A stretch of DNA of 64,000 nt from NCBI GenBank assembly GCA_031769625.1, contig JAUIMM010000121.1:14796001-14860000 (forward strand), given 5' to 3'. Positions 45,015-55,600 of this stretch are shown piece after piece. A model generated the notes under the pieces. It did not search any database. It saw only the letters and a list, made by a program, of their open reading frames with translations, and was not told the DNA's origin. Every line of letters begins with the position of its first letter. Within the stretch, counting starts at the first letter, position 1. The position numbers and the translations under genes were made by a program. The DNA is from Taudactylus pleione (lineage: Eukaryota; Chordata; Amphibia; Anura; Myobatrachidae).

Positions 45015-45558
45015 GGCCCTCATTCAGAGCCACTCGCTATTTGCGGTCGTTCGTTCTAAAACAAGGGGTGGCTATTCAAATGAACCGTTCGCTGTTTGCG
45101 GTCTGTTCACGCCTCCTGGCCGCTCACATCCTACGTCATGTCCGCTATTTATTAGATTAATCGAGTACATCGACAAGGGTATGAACTGCTCGCTATTCTT
45201 GGGGTTGGTGTTTGCTACCACAATTTTGCGAGCAGTTCTGACTATAAAATAACCCAGCGACGTGGTCAATGACGCTGCTGTTTTAAATATGCACACCCAT
45301 AAAACGCCCATTTTGACCTTTAAGCACGCCTGCGTTCTGATTTCCACTCCCCATTTTCAAGCACCTTCCCCTGTTACCACCCACATACGCCTCTTTCTGT
45401 CACTCAAAATAGCAGGCATTCGCTATTTTGCGAGCACATGAATTTCGGCCGCACTGACTGTTAGCGCATGCGTATAACGATCCGTACGCATGCGCAGTTG
45501 GGCTAACATCGCTCGGAACGAACGAGCGGCCGCTTACGAGCGGCTCTGAATCAGGCCC
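45015..45558. mobile_element. GGCCC-terminus MITE, family i, copy 3
   Basis: 544 bp, GGCCCTCATTCAGAGCCACT to GCGGCTCTGAATCAGGCCC, with an AAA duplication (45,012-45,014 and 45,559-45,561). Inserted in DIRS B just beside the CR1 LINE. Confidence 0.87.
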
Positions 45559-45561
45559 AAA

Positions 45562-47401
45562 GTCAGTAGGTAAAGGGGGCAAAGTATATAAGCGAAAGGA
45601 GAAAAACAAAAGGTGGAATAAAAAGACTAAAGACAGAAAGAGGGAGTCTTGTTGAGGGAGACAATGTAATAGCTGATCATCTTAATATTTATTTTTGTTC
45701 AGTATTCACTACTGAGAGAGAGGGAATGGATCACAGTTAAGTTGCAGGTGTAAATCAGAAAAATGAGGTAGGAACAAACACATTTACAGAGGAGAAGATC
45801 CTATCAGAACTCTCAAAACTGAAAGTGGATAAATCAATGGGGCCAGATGGGATACATCCAAGGATACTAAAAGAGCTTAAAGGGGTGCTGGTAACACCAT
45901 TAACAGAATTATTTAACCAGTCACTAGCTACTGGAGTAATTCCAGAGGACTGGAAAAGAGCAAATGTTGTCCCCACTGCACAAAAGTGGAAGCAAGGAAG
46001 AGGCAAGCAACTACGGACCAGTGAGCCTTACATCAGTAGTAGGGAAATTGATGGAAACTCTCTTAAAAGAAAGAGTCGTAGATTATCTCAAATCCAACAA
46101 TTTGCAGGATCCCAAACAGCATGGATTTACTGGGGGGAGATCATTTCAAACAAATCTTATTGACTTTTTTGACTAGGTGACTAAGGAAATAGATAAGGGG
46201 GGGGGGGGGGGGGGGGCATAGATATAGCTAATCTAGACTTTAGTAAGGCTTTTGCCACTGTTCCACATTGCAGACTGTTAAATAAACTGGAAAGCATGGG
46301 ATTAGATACAAAGATAGTTGAATGGATAAGATCATGGCTGCAGGATAGGAAACAAAGAGTTGTAGTAAACGGAGTGCAGTCTCACGAGGGAAATGTTACC
46401 AGTGGAGTACCTCCGGGATCTGTACTTGGTCCAGTGCTTTTTAATATCTTTATTTGTGACATTGCAAATGGTATTGAAGGGAAACTATGCCTTTTTGCAG
46501 ATGACACAAAGGTATGCAACAGGGTAGACACACCAGGAGGGGTAAAACAAATGATTGATGATCTAGGTAGACTAGAGGAATGGTCAAGAACGTGGCAACT
46601 ACAGTTTAATGCCAAAAAATGCAAGATCATGCACTTGGGTCTCAAAAATCCAAAGGCTAAATATAGTATTAACGGCACTATACTGGAAACTACTGAAGAG
46701 GAAAGGGATCTAGGAGTCACTATTTCAGGTGACTTAAAGGCAAGCAAACATTGTACCAAAGCAATGAGGAAGGCAAGTCAGATGCTTGGTTGCATAGGGA
46801 GAGGAATCAGTAGCAGAAAGAAAGAAGTGATAATACCACTGTATAGGTCATTGGTACGTCCTCATCTCGAATACTGTGTTCAATTCTGGAGGCCATATCT
46901 CCAGAAGGCTATTAATACATTAGAGACTGTACAAAGAAGGGCAACTAAAATGGAGCAAGGTCTATACCACAAAACATACCAGGAAAGACTAAAAGATTTT
47001 AATATGTATAGTTTGGAGCAGAGAAGGGATAGGGGGGACATGATAGAAACATTCAAATATATAAAAGGTTTTTAACAAAGTAAAGGAAGAAGACATTCTT
47101 CAAAGAAAGAGAAGTATTAGAACAAGAGGACATGTTCTGAAACTGGAGAGTGGAAGGTTCAGGGGAAATTCAAGGAAAATTTACTTCACAGAAAGGGTAG
47201 TGGATAAGTGGAATAGCCTCCCATCAGAGGTGGTAGAGGCTAAGACAGTAGAGTATTTTAAACACGCATGGGATAGACATAAGGATATCCTTCAGAAGAA
47301 GTAAGGATCAATAAGGGTTGATGTAATAATATGTTTAAAAATGGGCAAACTAGATGGGCCAAGTGGTTCTTATCTGCCATCAAATTCTATGTTTCTATGT
47401 T
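45562..47401 (+). mobile_element. CR1-clade LINE, 5' truncated
   Basis: Only the RT half of ORF2 and the 3' end are present. The 3' end reads TAGATGGGCCAAGTGGTTCT and TTCTATGTTTCTATG, a terminus very common in frog LINEs of this type. It separates the RT part of DIRS B (to the left) from its gag-like/leader part (to the right). No clear target duplication. Confidence 0.85.
45640..47310 (+). pseudogene. CR1-clade reverse transcriptase, frameshifted
   Basis: In order: SLVEGDNVIADHLNIYF, KSMGPDGIHPRILKEL, IPEDWKRANVVP, a shifted NYGPVSLTSVVGKLMETLL block, GFTGGRSFQTNLIDFFD, a G run of about 18 (46,198-46,216) that breaks the frame, SGVPPGSVLGPVLF (usually VPQGS), the catalytic LFADDTKVC (FADD at 46,494-46,505), WQLQFNAKKCKIMHLG, RPHLEYCVQFW and, after another shift, RTRGHVLKLESGRF and YFTERVVDKWNSLPSEVVEA. 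The RT active site is intact. The endonuclease domain and start are missing. Confidence 0.9.
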
Positions 47402-48309
47402 AAGTCCCAGACCCTGAAGGAACTTGGGCCGATGGCAGACATGCGGATTTAGCTGCTGCCAAAGTGCTCACAACTTTTTCCAAGATCAGGGCCAAAGAGA
47501 GCAATACCAATTCTCACAAATACATATATTTTATATAAATGTGAGAAACCCCCAGTGTTCACATCACCCTCCACTAACAGACTGAGCATGTGGTACGTTT
47601 CAGCTGAGGAGAATAATCATGTTCACTCTCAGATATGATAAGTGTAAACAATGTGTATGTGACGCACCACACAGAAAAACACTTTTCATTTTAACTATGA
47701 GGCACCGCAAGGGAGAGAAAGACAGGGATAGTAAAATGGCTGATAGTCAGAAGTGAAGTACAGTCAGACAGCGCTAGCATATAGTCACATACAACGCAGA
47801 AATAAATAACCTGCACTACAAGCACAATGATCAACTACGCAGACAGAGCCTGGTAGGAAATAGTGCTGCATACACTGACGTCAGCGGAGGAGAGGTATGC
47901 GGGGGACCCGGACCGCGATGCCCCCTGTATCAGAATCCAGCAGCGTTCGCCACTTTTATAAAATGGCCGCTGAGGAGCTGATAGGAGACCGGCCAGGGGG
48001 AAGACGCTGCCACAGCCCGCCAGACCACTGTGGAAAAGGTACTGTGCAGCGGGGGAGGCGCTGCCTGTGAGACAGGGGAAGCACACACCCCTGGCATGCT
48101 ATTAACCCCTTGGACGCTGGAGCATTTTCCATACTGCTGCAGCCCGCTGTCCCTGGCGGTCTAGTGGAAGCGGAGAATCAGTACCTTGCTCCACGCACAG
48201 CCTGTCCCCAGGGAGCCCCCTGCCTAGGGACAAATAAGACTGTTCCCTCCGCTTACCTGAATCCCCGTGAATCCGGCCAGTCTGGAATACAGGGGTCCCT
48301 GCTAGCTGA

Positions 48310-48435
48310 GACCCTGGTACCCACCAGCATCCCCAGGAGGCTGAAAAATTACCTCTGGAGGTGCCCGATGTCTGCCGCCATCGCCTATACCCCTAAGTAT
48401 CATGCTGATACTCTATGGACCCTGAAGTAGAAAAA
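48310..48435. repeat. DIRS B terminal inverted repeat, right
   Basis: GGAGGTGCCCGATGTCTGCC, GCCATCGCCTATACCCC and ATGGACCCTGAAGTAGAAAA. Complement of 41,230-41,330. Confidence 0.82.
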
Positions 48436-48519
48436 AACTCTAAAAATAAAATAAGCTTAGGGCTGCTAAGCAGCCCCCCTGTGCTAAGGGTGACCCAACT
48501 AAACATGTGGTCCTTGGGC

Positions 48520-48661
48520 TCGGGGGCGGGGTATAGAGGAGGGTGGACCCAGTGCATCCTGGGAGCAGCAAAGCTTTAACTGCGTGATGCCCGTGGATCC
48601 AGATCCAGCTATACCCCAAGGTAAACCCTGTGGACCTCCTATGGACCCTGAAGTAGAAAAT
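48520..48661. repeat. DIRS A terminal inverted repeat, right
   Basis: GGGCGGGGTATAGAGGAGGG, CCCAGTGCATCCTGGGAGCA and TGGACCCTGAAGTAGAAAAT. Complement of 38,549-38,680. Its presence beyond element B's right end shows that A encloses B. Confidence 0.88.
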
Positions 48662-48699
48662 AAGGAATGCAGAAAGACAAGGTGGTGTAAGTTCAAAGG

Positions 48700-49745
48700 A
48701 GCGGGACATTAACATGTGTGTAGATGGTGACACAAACTATTGGATGATCATTGTGAATGTCTGAGGTATTGATACAATGGTAATTTGTTGAGATATTGCT
48801 TATTTTTCAGGTGGAACCATGGGTCGTACACGTGATGTGACTGAGTGTCAAAAGGGAGCCATTGTTTTGGCCGACAAATCAGGACAGCAGGCATTTAGGG
48901 CGCCTAGCAACTACCAATCGGTTCCAAACGCGTCAGATTCTGCTCCAATAGTACAATACAATCCCAGCCAAATAGTATTAGAATGAACACTTCAGTGCGA
49001 ACTGCATGGGTTACGAATTTTCAGTCTTATAGCCCGGGTGCATCCCAGGTTAACAACCATCCAAAAGAAAGAGTCTGACATGGGCCATACAGCATCGTCA
49101 CTAGACCTTTGAACAGTGGAGACACATCATATGGTCTGATGAATCCAGATTTTGCTTATATTCCAATGATGGCAGCTCCAGAGTCACGAGGAGGCCTGGG
49201 GAAGTGTTCCAACCAGACTGTGTCCAACAAGCTGTACAGAAAGGAGGTGGAAGGGTCATATTTTGGGGGTGCATTATAAGAGCTGGACCCTTGGTCGAGA
49301 TGTCCAATCGCATGAAAGCGGTGGACTAGTGACACTGTTGGATCATGCAGTTTTGCCATTTGTCCAGTCTCTGAAAGACGAAGACCATCTCGCGAAACCC
49401 CTGTTTCAGGATGATACCTGTACTGTCCATCGCGCTAGGATTGTGCAGGATTGGCTTGCAGAGCACCAGACTGACGCGCCACATCTCACGTGGCCCCCCA
49501 ATTCGTCAGATCTCAATGTGTTGGAACGGGCTGTAAAGAAGAAACACAAACACCATGAATTTGGCTGCATTGAGGGAGCACTTGGTCATGGAATGGACGC
49601 AATGCGATAGGAATGTGATCCAGAGTCATAGTGATAGCATGCCTCGGAAAATCCGAGCGGTCATTAAAGCAGGTGGAGATGTAACGCCATATTAACGTCT
49701 AATGTGAGCATTCCATATTATTTTGTCCGGTGTCTATGTATCCAG
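48700..49745 (+). pseudogene. Decayed Tc1/mariner transposase element
   Basis: A start at 48,819 gives MGRTRDVTECQKGAIVLA, an N terminus typical of a second Tc1 lineage. The following helix-turn-helix region is degraded. Catalytic blocks are WSDESRF near 49,134 (first Asp), QDDTCTVHRARIVQDWLAEH at about 49,408 (second Asp) and PPNSSDLNVLERAV near 49,500, where the NPIE box reads NVLE and retains the Glu. Frameshifts lie between the blocks, and about 40 residues of the middle are missing. Terminal repeats are poorly kept; ends are approximate. Confidence 0.82.
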
Positions 49746-50041
49746 GGTTAATGGCTGGCCTGGCCTGGCAGATTTAATTGAAAAATGCTTTTTTGGCAGA
49801 GTTAACTGAGCTGGCACACTGTATCTGATCCAGCTCTGGGAAATGACTGGATCACAAGAAGGTTGAAAACAGAGGAGTCATCAACACAACATAAGTGCAG
49901 TCAGGTGTGAGAGAGAGTGGTTGTGTAGTATCACTTTCTCCCTGCACATAATTGTATGTGAGGACGACTTGTGTATATCGTGGAATTCATCCACATCAAA
50001 CAGCTCATATATACACACACACAGGAAAAAAAAAAAATATA

Positions 50042-51684
50042 CAGTCAAGTCCATAAATATTGGGACATTGACAGAATTTTCATATTTTGGCCTCTATTCA
50101 CCACCACAATGGCTTTGATATGAAACAAACAAGATGTGCTTTAACTGCAGACTTTCAGATTTAATTTGAGGGTAATTACATCCAAATCAGGTGAACGGTG
50201 TAGGAATTACAACGGTTTCTATATGAGCCTCCCACTTTTTAAGGGGCAAAAGTAATGGGACAAACTAAACAATCCTAAATCTAACTTTCACTTTTTAATA
50301 CTTTGTTGCAAATCCTTTGCAGGCAATTACAGCCTGAAGTCTGGAACGCATAGACATCACCAGACGCTGGGTTTCATCCCTGGTGAAGCTCTGCCAGGCT
50401 TCTACTGCAAATGTCTTCAGTTCCTGCTTGTTCTTGGGGTATTTTCCCTTCAGTTTTGTCTTCATCAAGTGAAAGGCATGCTCAATCGGATTCAGGTCAG
50501 GGGATTGACTTGGCCATTGCATAACATTCCACTTTTTAGCCTTAAAAAACTCTTATGTTGCTTTTGCAGTATGCTTCGGGTCATTGTCCATCTGCACTGT
50601 GAAGCGCTGTCCAATGAGTTCTAAAGCATTTGACTGAATATGAGCATATAATATTGCCCGAAACACTTCAGAATTCATTCTGCTGCTTTTGTCAGCAGTC
50701 ACATCATCAATAAATACAAGGGAACCAGTTACATTGGCAGCCATACATGCCCACGCCATGACACTACCACCACCATGCATCACTGATGAGGTGGTATGTT
50801 TTGGATCATGAGCAGTTCCTTTCCTTCTCTTCTCTTCCCATCACTCTGGTACAAGTTGATCTTTGTCTCATCTGTCAATAGGATGTTGTTCCAGAACTGT
50901 AATAGCTTTTTTAGATGTTGTTTGGCAAACTCTAATCTGGTCTTCCTGTTTTTGTGGCTCACCAATGGTTTGCATCTTGTGGTGAACCCTCTATATTCAC
51001 TCTTGTGAAGTCTTCTCTTGATTGTTGACTTTGACACATATACATCTACCTCTTGGAGAGTGTTCTTGATTTGGCCAACTGTTGTGAAGGGGTTTTTCTT
51101 CACCAGGGAAATAATTCTTTTGTCATCCACCACAGTTGTTTGCTGTGGTCTTCCGGGTCTTTTGGTGCTGCTGAGCTCTCCGGTGCGTTCTTCCTTTTAA
51201 AGAATGTTCCAAACAGTTGATTTGGCCACACCTAATGTTTTTGCTATCTCTCTGATGGGTTTGTTTTGATTTTTCAGCCTAATGATGGCTTGCTTCACTG
51301 ATAGTGACAGCTCTTTGGATCTCATATTGAGAGTTGACAGCAACTGATTCCAAATGCAAATGTCACACCTAGAATCAACTCCAGACCTTTTACCTGCTTA
51401 ATTGATAATGAAATAACGAGGGAATAGCCCACACCTGTCCATGAAATAGCTTTTGAGTTGATAGTCCCATTACTTTTGGCCCCTTAAAAAGTGGGAGGCA
51501 CATATTGAAACTGTTGTAATTCCTAGACCGTTCACCCGATTTGGATGTAATTACCCTCAAATTAAATCTGAAAGTCTACAGTTAAAGCACATCTTGTTTG
51601 TTTCATCTCAAAACCATGGTGGTGGTGAATAGAGGCCAAAATCTGAAAATTCTGTCAATGTCCCAATAGTTATGGACCTGACTG
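50042..51684 (-). mobile_element. Near-complete Tc1/mariner element
   Basis: 1,643 bp. Left CAGTCAAGTCCATAAATATT and right complement CAGTCAGGTCCATAACTATT, with TA on each side (50,040-50,041 and 51,685-51,686). The terminal repeats extend about 240 bases and include an inner CCCACTTTTTAAGGGGC word at each end, giving the IR/DR-type layout. Transposase on the minus strand. It is the best-preserved DNA transposon in the window, and its family is widely shared among fish and frogs (from memory). Confidence 0.92.
50298..51325 (-). pseudogene. Tc1 DD34E transposase, lightly damaged
   Basis: The ATG at 51,325 starts MRSKELSLSVKQAIIRLKNQ. A paired-like DNA-binding region (PIREIAKTLGVAKSTVWNIL) follows, then an in-frame TAA, the linker KRPGRPQQT, a second helix-turn-helix (STIKRRLHKSEY), the first catalytic Asp in ILLTDETKI, a one-base frameshift near 50,820, GGGSVMAWACMAA, the second Asp in MDNDPKHTAKA, an in-frame TAA near 50,552, and WPSQSPDLNPIEHAF with the catalytic Glu. 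The C terminus CKGFATKY is normal. All three acidic residues remain; I count two stops and one frameshift. The full length of about 340 codons is as expected. Confidence 0.9.
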
Positions 51685-51702
51685 TATATGTATGTGTATG
51701 TG

Positions 51703-51705
<3 letters not shown>

Positions 51706-51748
<43 letters not shown>
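51706..51748. repeat. (TA)n microsatellite
   Basis: About 42 bases of TA repeats directly after the Tc1 element, preceded by (TATG)n-like TATGTGTATG. Confidence 0.93.
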
Positions 51749-51750
<2 letters not shown>

Positions 51751-51906
51751 AAAAAAGTACTAATCCCAGCACTTAACCTATCAGACGTTTCTGTATGTAC
51801 TTTTCAAAATAGTTCAAAGAAATATTCAGCTATGGTTCTGGTCTCCCAGTGGCAGCTCAAGTCCTCCCAAATGGATCCTCGTTGTGTGGTCCCGGAGTAT
51901 TATGAA

Positions 51907-52384
51907 AAACAAAATGTGAAAGACAAGCGCCTCATAGCGTATTATGTTTTACCACGGAATACCCACACCATACGTGGCCAATATGCGTACCGTTAAGTGC
52001 TCATCCAATAGCTTATATGAGATCTTTACATGAACCTTTAGAATGGTGCTTTAGCTCCTCCAGCGTAGATATATGCCAGAAGGAAAATATTCACATAGTG
52101 TATTACCATAGATAATTTTATTCACATACAATAACACATCCAAAAATTAGTCGCTTACACCATTAAGGTTGGACTTCGTCAAGAGGATCACCTCCTCCTC
52201 CTGACGAAGTCCAACCTTAATGGTGTAAGCGACGAAACGCGTTGAGGAAGTGGGGACCTCTGTTGTTTGACCCAGTGATTCTTTCAGATAAGCCTTTTTT
52301 GTTGTTCTTTAATGTAATTACGCAATTTTTGGATATGTGGTAAAACATAATACGCTATGAGGCGCTTGTCTTTCACATTTTGTT
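51907..52384. repeat. Double foldback structure
   Basis: Outer arms 51,907-51,954 and 52,337-52,384 are perfect 48-bp inverted copies containing AAGCGCCTCATAGCG. Inner arms 52,150-52,181 and 52,202-52,233 are perfect 32-bp copies containing ACACCATTAAGGTTGG, with a 20-base loop rich in CCTCCT. GCGACGAAACGCGTTGAGG follows the inner arm. (TA)n tracts bound the structure on both sides. Confidence 0.9.
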
Positions 52385-52403
52385 ATATATATATATATAT
52401 ATA

Positions 52404-52440
<37 letters not shown>
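52385..52440. repeat. (TA)n(CA)n microsatellite
   Basis: TATATATATATATA followed by ACACACACACACAC. Confidence 0.93.
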
Positions 52441-52441
<1 letters not shown>

Positions 52442-53029
52442 GTACATACACCATTGTTTTATTCAGAAGGTGTAGCAAGCATCACATTGTCTTTTGAATC
52501 TCTGTGATTCTGCAATTGTATAGCCCCTGCAGTATAATTTCAACAGGCAGAGTCTTAACGCCCAACCATTTGTGAGCTTTACTTGCAATACTATGGCTAA
52601 TCGTATGGTTCGCTGTTGAATCATTGTAAATATGTGAGGTCATGGTGAATACCTCAGTTTACAACAATAATAAATCATTAAAACAATTAGGTTTACAATA
52701 ACAAATCAGCAGCGTCTTGGTCATAGTGGAGGTGTCTAAGTTATTTACATGAAAAACACTCACATAGCCGACCATCTACCTCCTCTCAGACTACAGATGC
52801 TGAATTGTGTCATGAAATAATAGTAAAACAATAAATTAAAAAAATAAACAAAACACAAACAGGTACTGTGCCTCCTCCCCAAATCTTCCCAGGGTATAAA
52901 TGCATCCAAAAATGAAAACATGATTGAAAGAAAAAAAAAAATTTTGCTAAAATATGTGAATAAAAAATAACCAATAATAACCGCGAGGACCTGTACTTGT
53001 TATTTTGTGTTGGGGCATATAGGTTGGGT
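52441..53029. other. Unassigned AT-rich sequence
   Basis: No gene or repeat ends recognised. Confidence 0.35.
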
Positions 53030-53440
53030 ATGAAATACCAACGGCTTAAAAGCCGCCGGTTCAAATCCCGGCAGATAAAAATCCTGACACCGGCTATTAA
53101 GTATATTTAACCCTTCCCTCTCTCCCCCTAACCCTTGCTTGGGGGTACCTAATCTTAAGACTCCGGGGGTGGTGCCCAACCCTAACCCCCCCCTTCCCCT
53201 AGCCTAAACCTAACCCTCCCGTGGGGGTGTCTTATCCTAAATGCCCCCGGGGGTGCCTAAACCTAACCTTCTCTCCCACCCCCACCCCCCTCCCCCCGAG
53301 GCTAACAGCTTGCAGCGCCCAGCAAACCGAACTGAGTGGGGGTAATGATAGGTGTCGGTATTTAGACGCCTATCTTTAATCCCATGCCGGGCTTTCTGTG
53401 TCGGGATTCTGGCGGTCGGCATCCTGACTACATCCCGGGG
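53030..53440. mobile_element. GTTAGGG-core MITE, copy 4
   Basis: Left GGGTATGAAATACCAACGGC with CAAATCCCGGCAG, right TCGGGATTCTGGCGGTCGGC and ATCCTGACTACATCCCG. The core is C-rich with repeated CCTAACCCT, CCTAAACCTAACCCTCCC and GGGGGTGCCTAAACCTAACC. The longest and most repetitive core of the four copies. Confidence 0.65.
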
Positions 53441-53755
53441 CATATAGGTGATGAAACGCTCACAGCGTGGCCATGCTCATGTCACATGAGACACAGGACA
53501 CCATCTATTTACTCTGAGCTGTTTGTCTCTCTGTGGTTCGTGATCTGACCATGATGTTACAATGACACTGCACTCTCTGTCCAGCAGATGATCTATATGG
53601 TAGTGTCATGAGACAGCACTGCGGAACATCATATTAACACTTTCTCTGCTGTACAAAACATAGCTGAACATTTTATCTAGAAGCAATTGTCATCTGTAAT
53701 TGTATTTTCTAACTATGGTTCAGTCAAGTTACCTGTCATACTGCAGCATATTATA
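53441..53755. other. Unassigned sequence beside the satellite
   Basis: No gene recognised. The last ~40 bases begin to resemble degenerate satellite monomers. Confidence 0.35.
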
Positions 53756-55095
53756 CCTTACTAGTAACCATGGGAAAGCATTACACATTACTAGTAGCTG
53801 TGGGTCAACACTGATACTGGGCATGCTGCAGTACACTGCTCCTTACTAGTAGCTGTGGGTCAGCACTGATACTGGGCATGCTCCAGTACACTGCTCCTTA
53901 CTAGTAGCTGTGGGTCAGCACTGATACTGGGCATGCTGCAGTACACTGCTCCTTACTAGTAGCTGTGGGTCAGCACTGATACTGGGCATGCTGCAGTATA
54001 CTGCTCCTTACTAGTAGCTGTGGGTCAGCACTGATACTGGGCATGCTGCAGTATACTGCTCCTTACTAGTAGCTGTGGGTCAGCACTGATACTGGGCATG
54101 CTGCAGTATACTGCTCCTTACTAGTAGCTGTGGGTCAGCACTGATACTGGGCATGTTGCAGTACACTGCTCCTTACTAGTAGCTGTGGGTCAGCACTGAT
54201 ACTGGGCATGCTGCAGTACACTGCTCCTTACTAGTAGCTGTGGGTCAGCACTGATACTGGGCATGCTGCAGTACACTGCTCTTACTAGTAGCTGTGGGTC
54301 AGCACTGATACTGGGCATGCTGCAGTACACTGCTCCTTACTAGTAGGTGTGGGTCAGCACTGATACTGGGCATGCTGCAGTACACTGCTCCTTACTAGTA
54401 GCTGTGGGTCAGCACTGATACTGGGCATGCTGCAGTACACTGCTCCTTACTAGTAGCTGTGGGTCAGCACTGATACTGGGCATGCTGCAGTACACTGCTC
54501 CTTGCTAGTAGCTGTGGGTCAGCACTGATACTGGGCATGCTGCAGTACACTGCTCCTTGCTAGTAGCTGTGGGTCAGCACTGATACTGGGCATGCTGCAG
54601 TACACTGCTCCTTACTAGTAGCTGTGGGTCAGCACTGATACTGGGCATGCTGCAGTACACTGCTCCTTACTAGTAGCTGTGGGTCAGCACTGATACTGGG
54701 CATGCTGCAGTACACTGCTCCTTACTAGTAGCTGTGGGTCAGCACTGATACTGGGCATGCTGCAGTACACTGCTCCTTACTAGTAGCTGTGGGTCAGCAC
54801 TGATACTGGGCATGTTGCAGTACACTGCTCCTTACTAGTAGCTGTGGGTCAGCACTGATACTGGGCATGCTCCAGTACACTGCTCTTACTAGTAGCTGTG
54901 GGTCAGCACTGATACTGGGCATGCTACAGTACACTGCTCCTTACTAGTAGCTGTGGGTCAGAACTGATACTGGGCATGCTCCAGTATACTGCTCCTTACT
55001 AGTAGCTGTGGGTCAGCACTGATACTGGGCATGCTCCAGTACACTGCTCTTACTAGTAGCTGTGGGTCAGCACTGATACTGGGCATGCTGTAGCT
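53756..55095. repeat. 55-bp satellite, subfamily a, about 24 copies
   Basis: The unit contains TTACTAGTAGCTGTGGGTCA, GCACTGATACTGGGCATGCT and GCAGTACACTGCTCC. Copies are highly uniform. Variants include CTCCAG for CTGCAG, GTATAC for GTACAC, and a one-base-short TGCTCTTACT form at three places. Each monomer carries ACTAGT. Confidence 0.97.
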
Positions 55096-55600
55096 CTTTG
55101 CACATTATGGGGCCGATCCTGAGTCAGACCTATCTGCAGCCGCTTTACCGTACGGCCATGGCAGTCTGCTTACTAGTTTACTCTAATGCGAGAATCCAGT
55201 ATACTAACAATTAGTGCGACTGCATGTGGAAGCATATCCCACCCTCTATTTTACATCCGCAGTCGTCATCATTAGTAATGGGACTTCCACTGGCCACATG
55301 CTAGGTGCAAAAGATCCAACTGAAACAAACATACCAGCTCTGTCCCAACACTACGATTGAGCAATGAAGTTGGCTTACACACCCACGACACACCCACAAC
55401 ACAGAAGAGTTCTATGTGATCACATGCTCGCCACCCAGAAACACCTCTCTCACTGAAAGTGTAATCTGCCGACAAGCGATCTCTGTCCATCTGCATATAC
55501 CTGATCCGGCACAGACGCAGATTTCTTCCTTTAATGAATACACAGTATGCTGAAATCCACAAGATCTATGAGCACTGCATGCAACGCAGAATCTGCACTT
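55096..55600. other. Non-satellite insertion between the arrays
   Basis: About 500 bases, starting near GGGGCCGATCCTGAGTCAGA, with no monomer similarity. The array resumes with diverged monomers at about 55,600. TTGCACATTAT on the left and TGCACTTATTAG on the right may be a decayed target duplication or simply flanking monomer sequence. No terminal repeats recognised. Confidence 0.55.

Larger units (their letters stand above)
41195..48435 (-). mobile_element. DIRS-type retroelement B (inner)
   Basis: Complete in outline. Left terminus AGATATGGTAAGAACTTACC at about 41,200. Termini share GGGGTATAGGCGATGGCGGC and CAGACATCGGGCACCTC with the complement at 48,330-48,400. Internal complementary region at 41,528-41,650. 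The minus-strand order from the right is leader (47,780-48,310), gag-like remnant (about 47,400-47,520), RT, RNase H and tyrosine recombinase. Family-i MITEs (41,987 and 45,015) and a CR1 LINE (45,562) interrupt it. It lies wholly within element A. Confidence 0.85.
38505..48661 (-). mobile_element. DIRS-type retroelement A (outer), split by element B
   Basis: A minus-strand DIRS element in two pieces, 38,505-41,194 and 48,436-48,661. Terminal inverted repeats: CTTGGGGTATAGCTGGATC and ATGCACTGGGTCCATCCTCC at 38,580-38,660 reappear as complement at 48,520-48,640. It has an internal complementary region at 38,862-38,965, a tyrosine recombinase relic, an RNase H relic and a 5' leader (about 40,500-41,190). 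The RT and gag-like regions are deleted between about 40,440 and 40,520. Element B lies in the AT-rich tract near 41,190. Exact ends are uncertain by a few bases. Confidence 0.85.
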
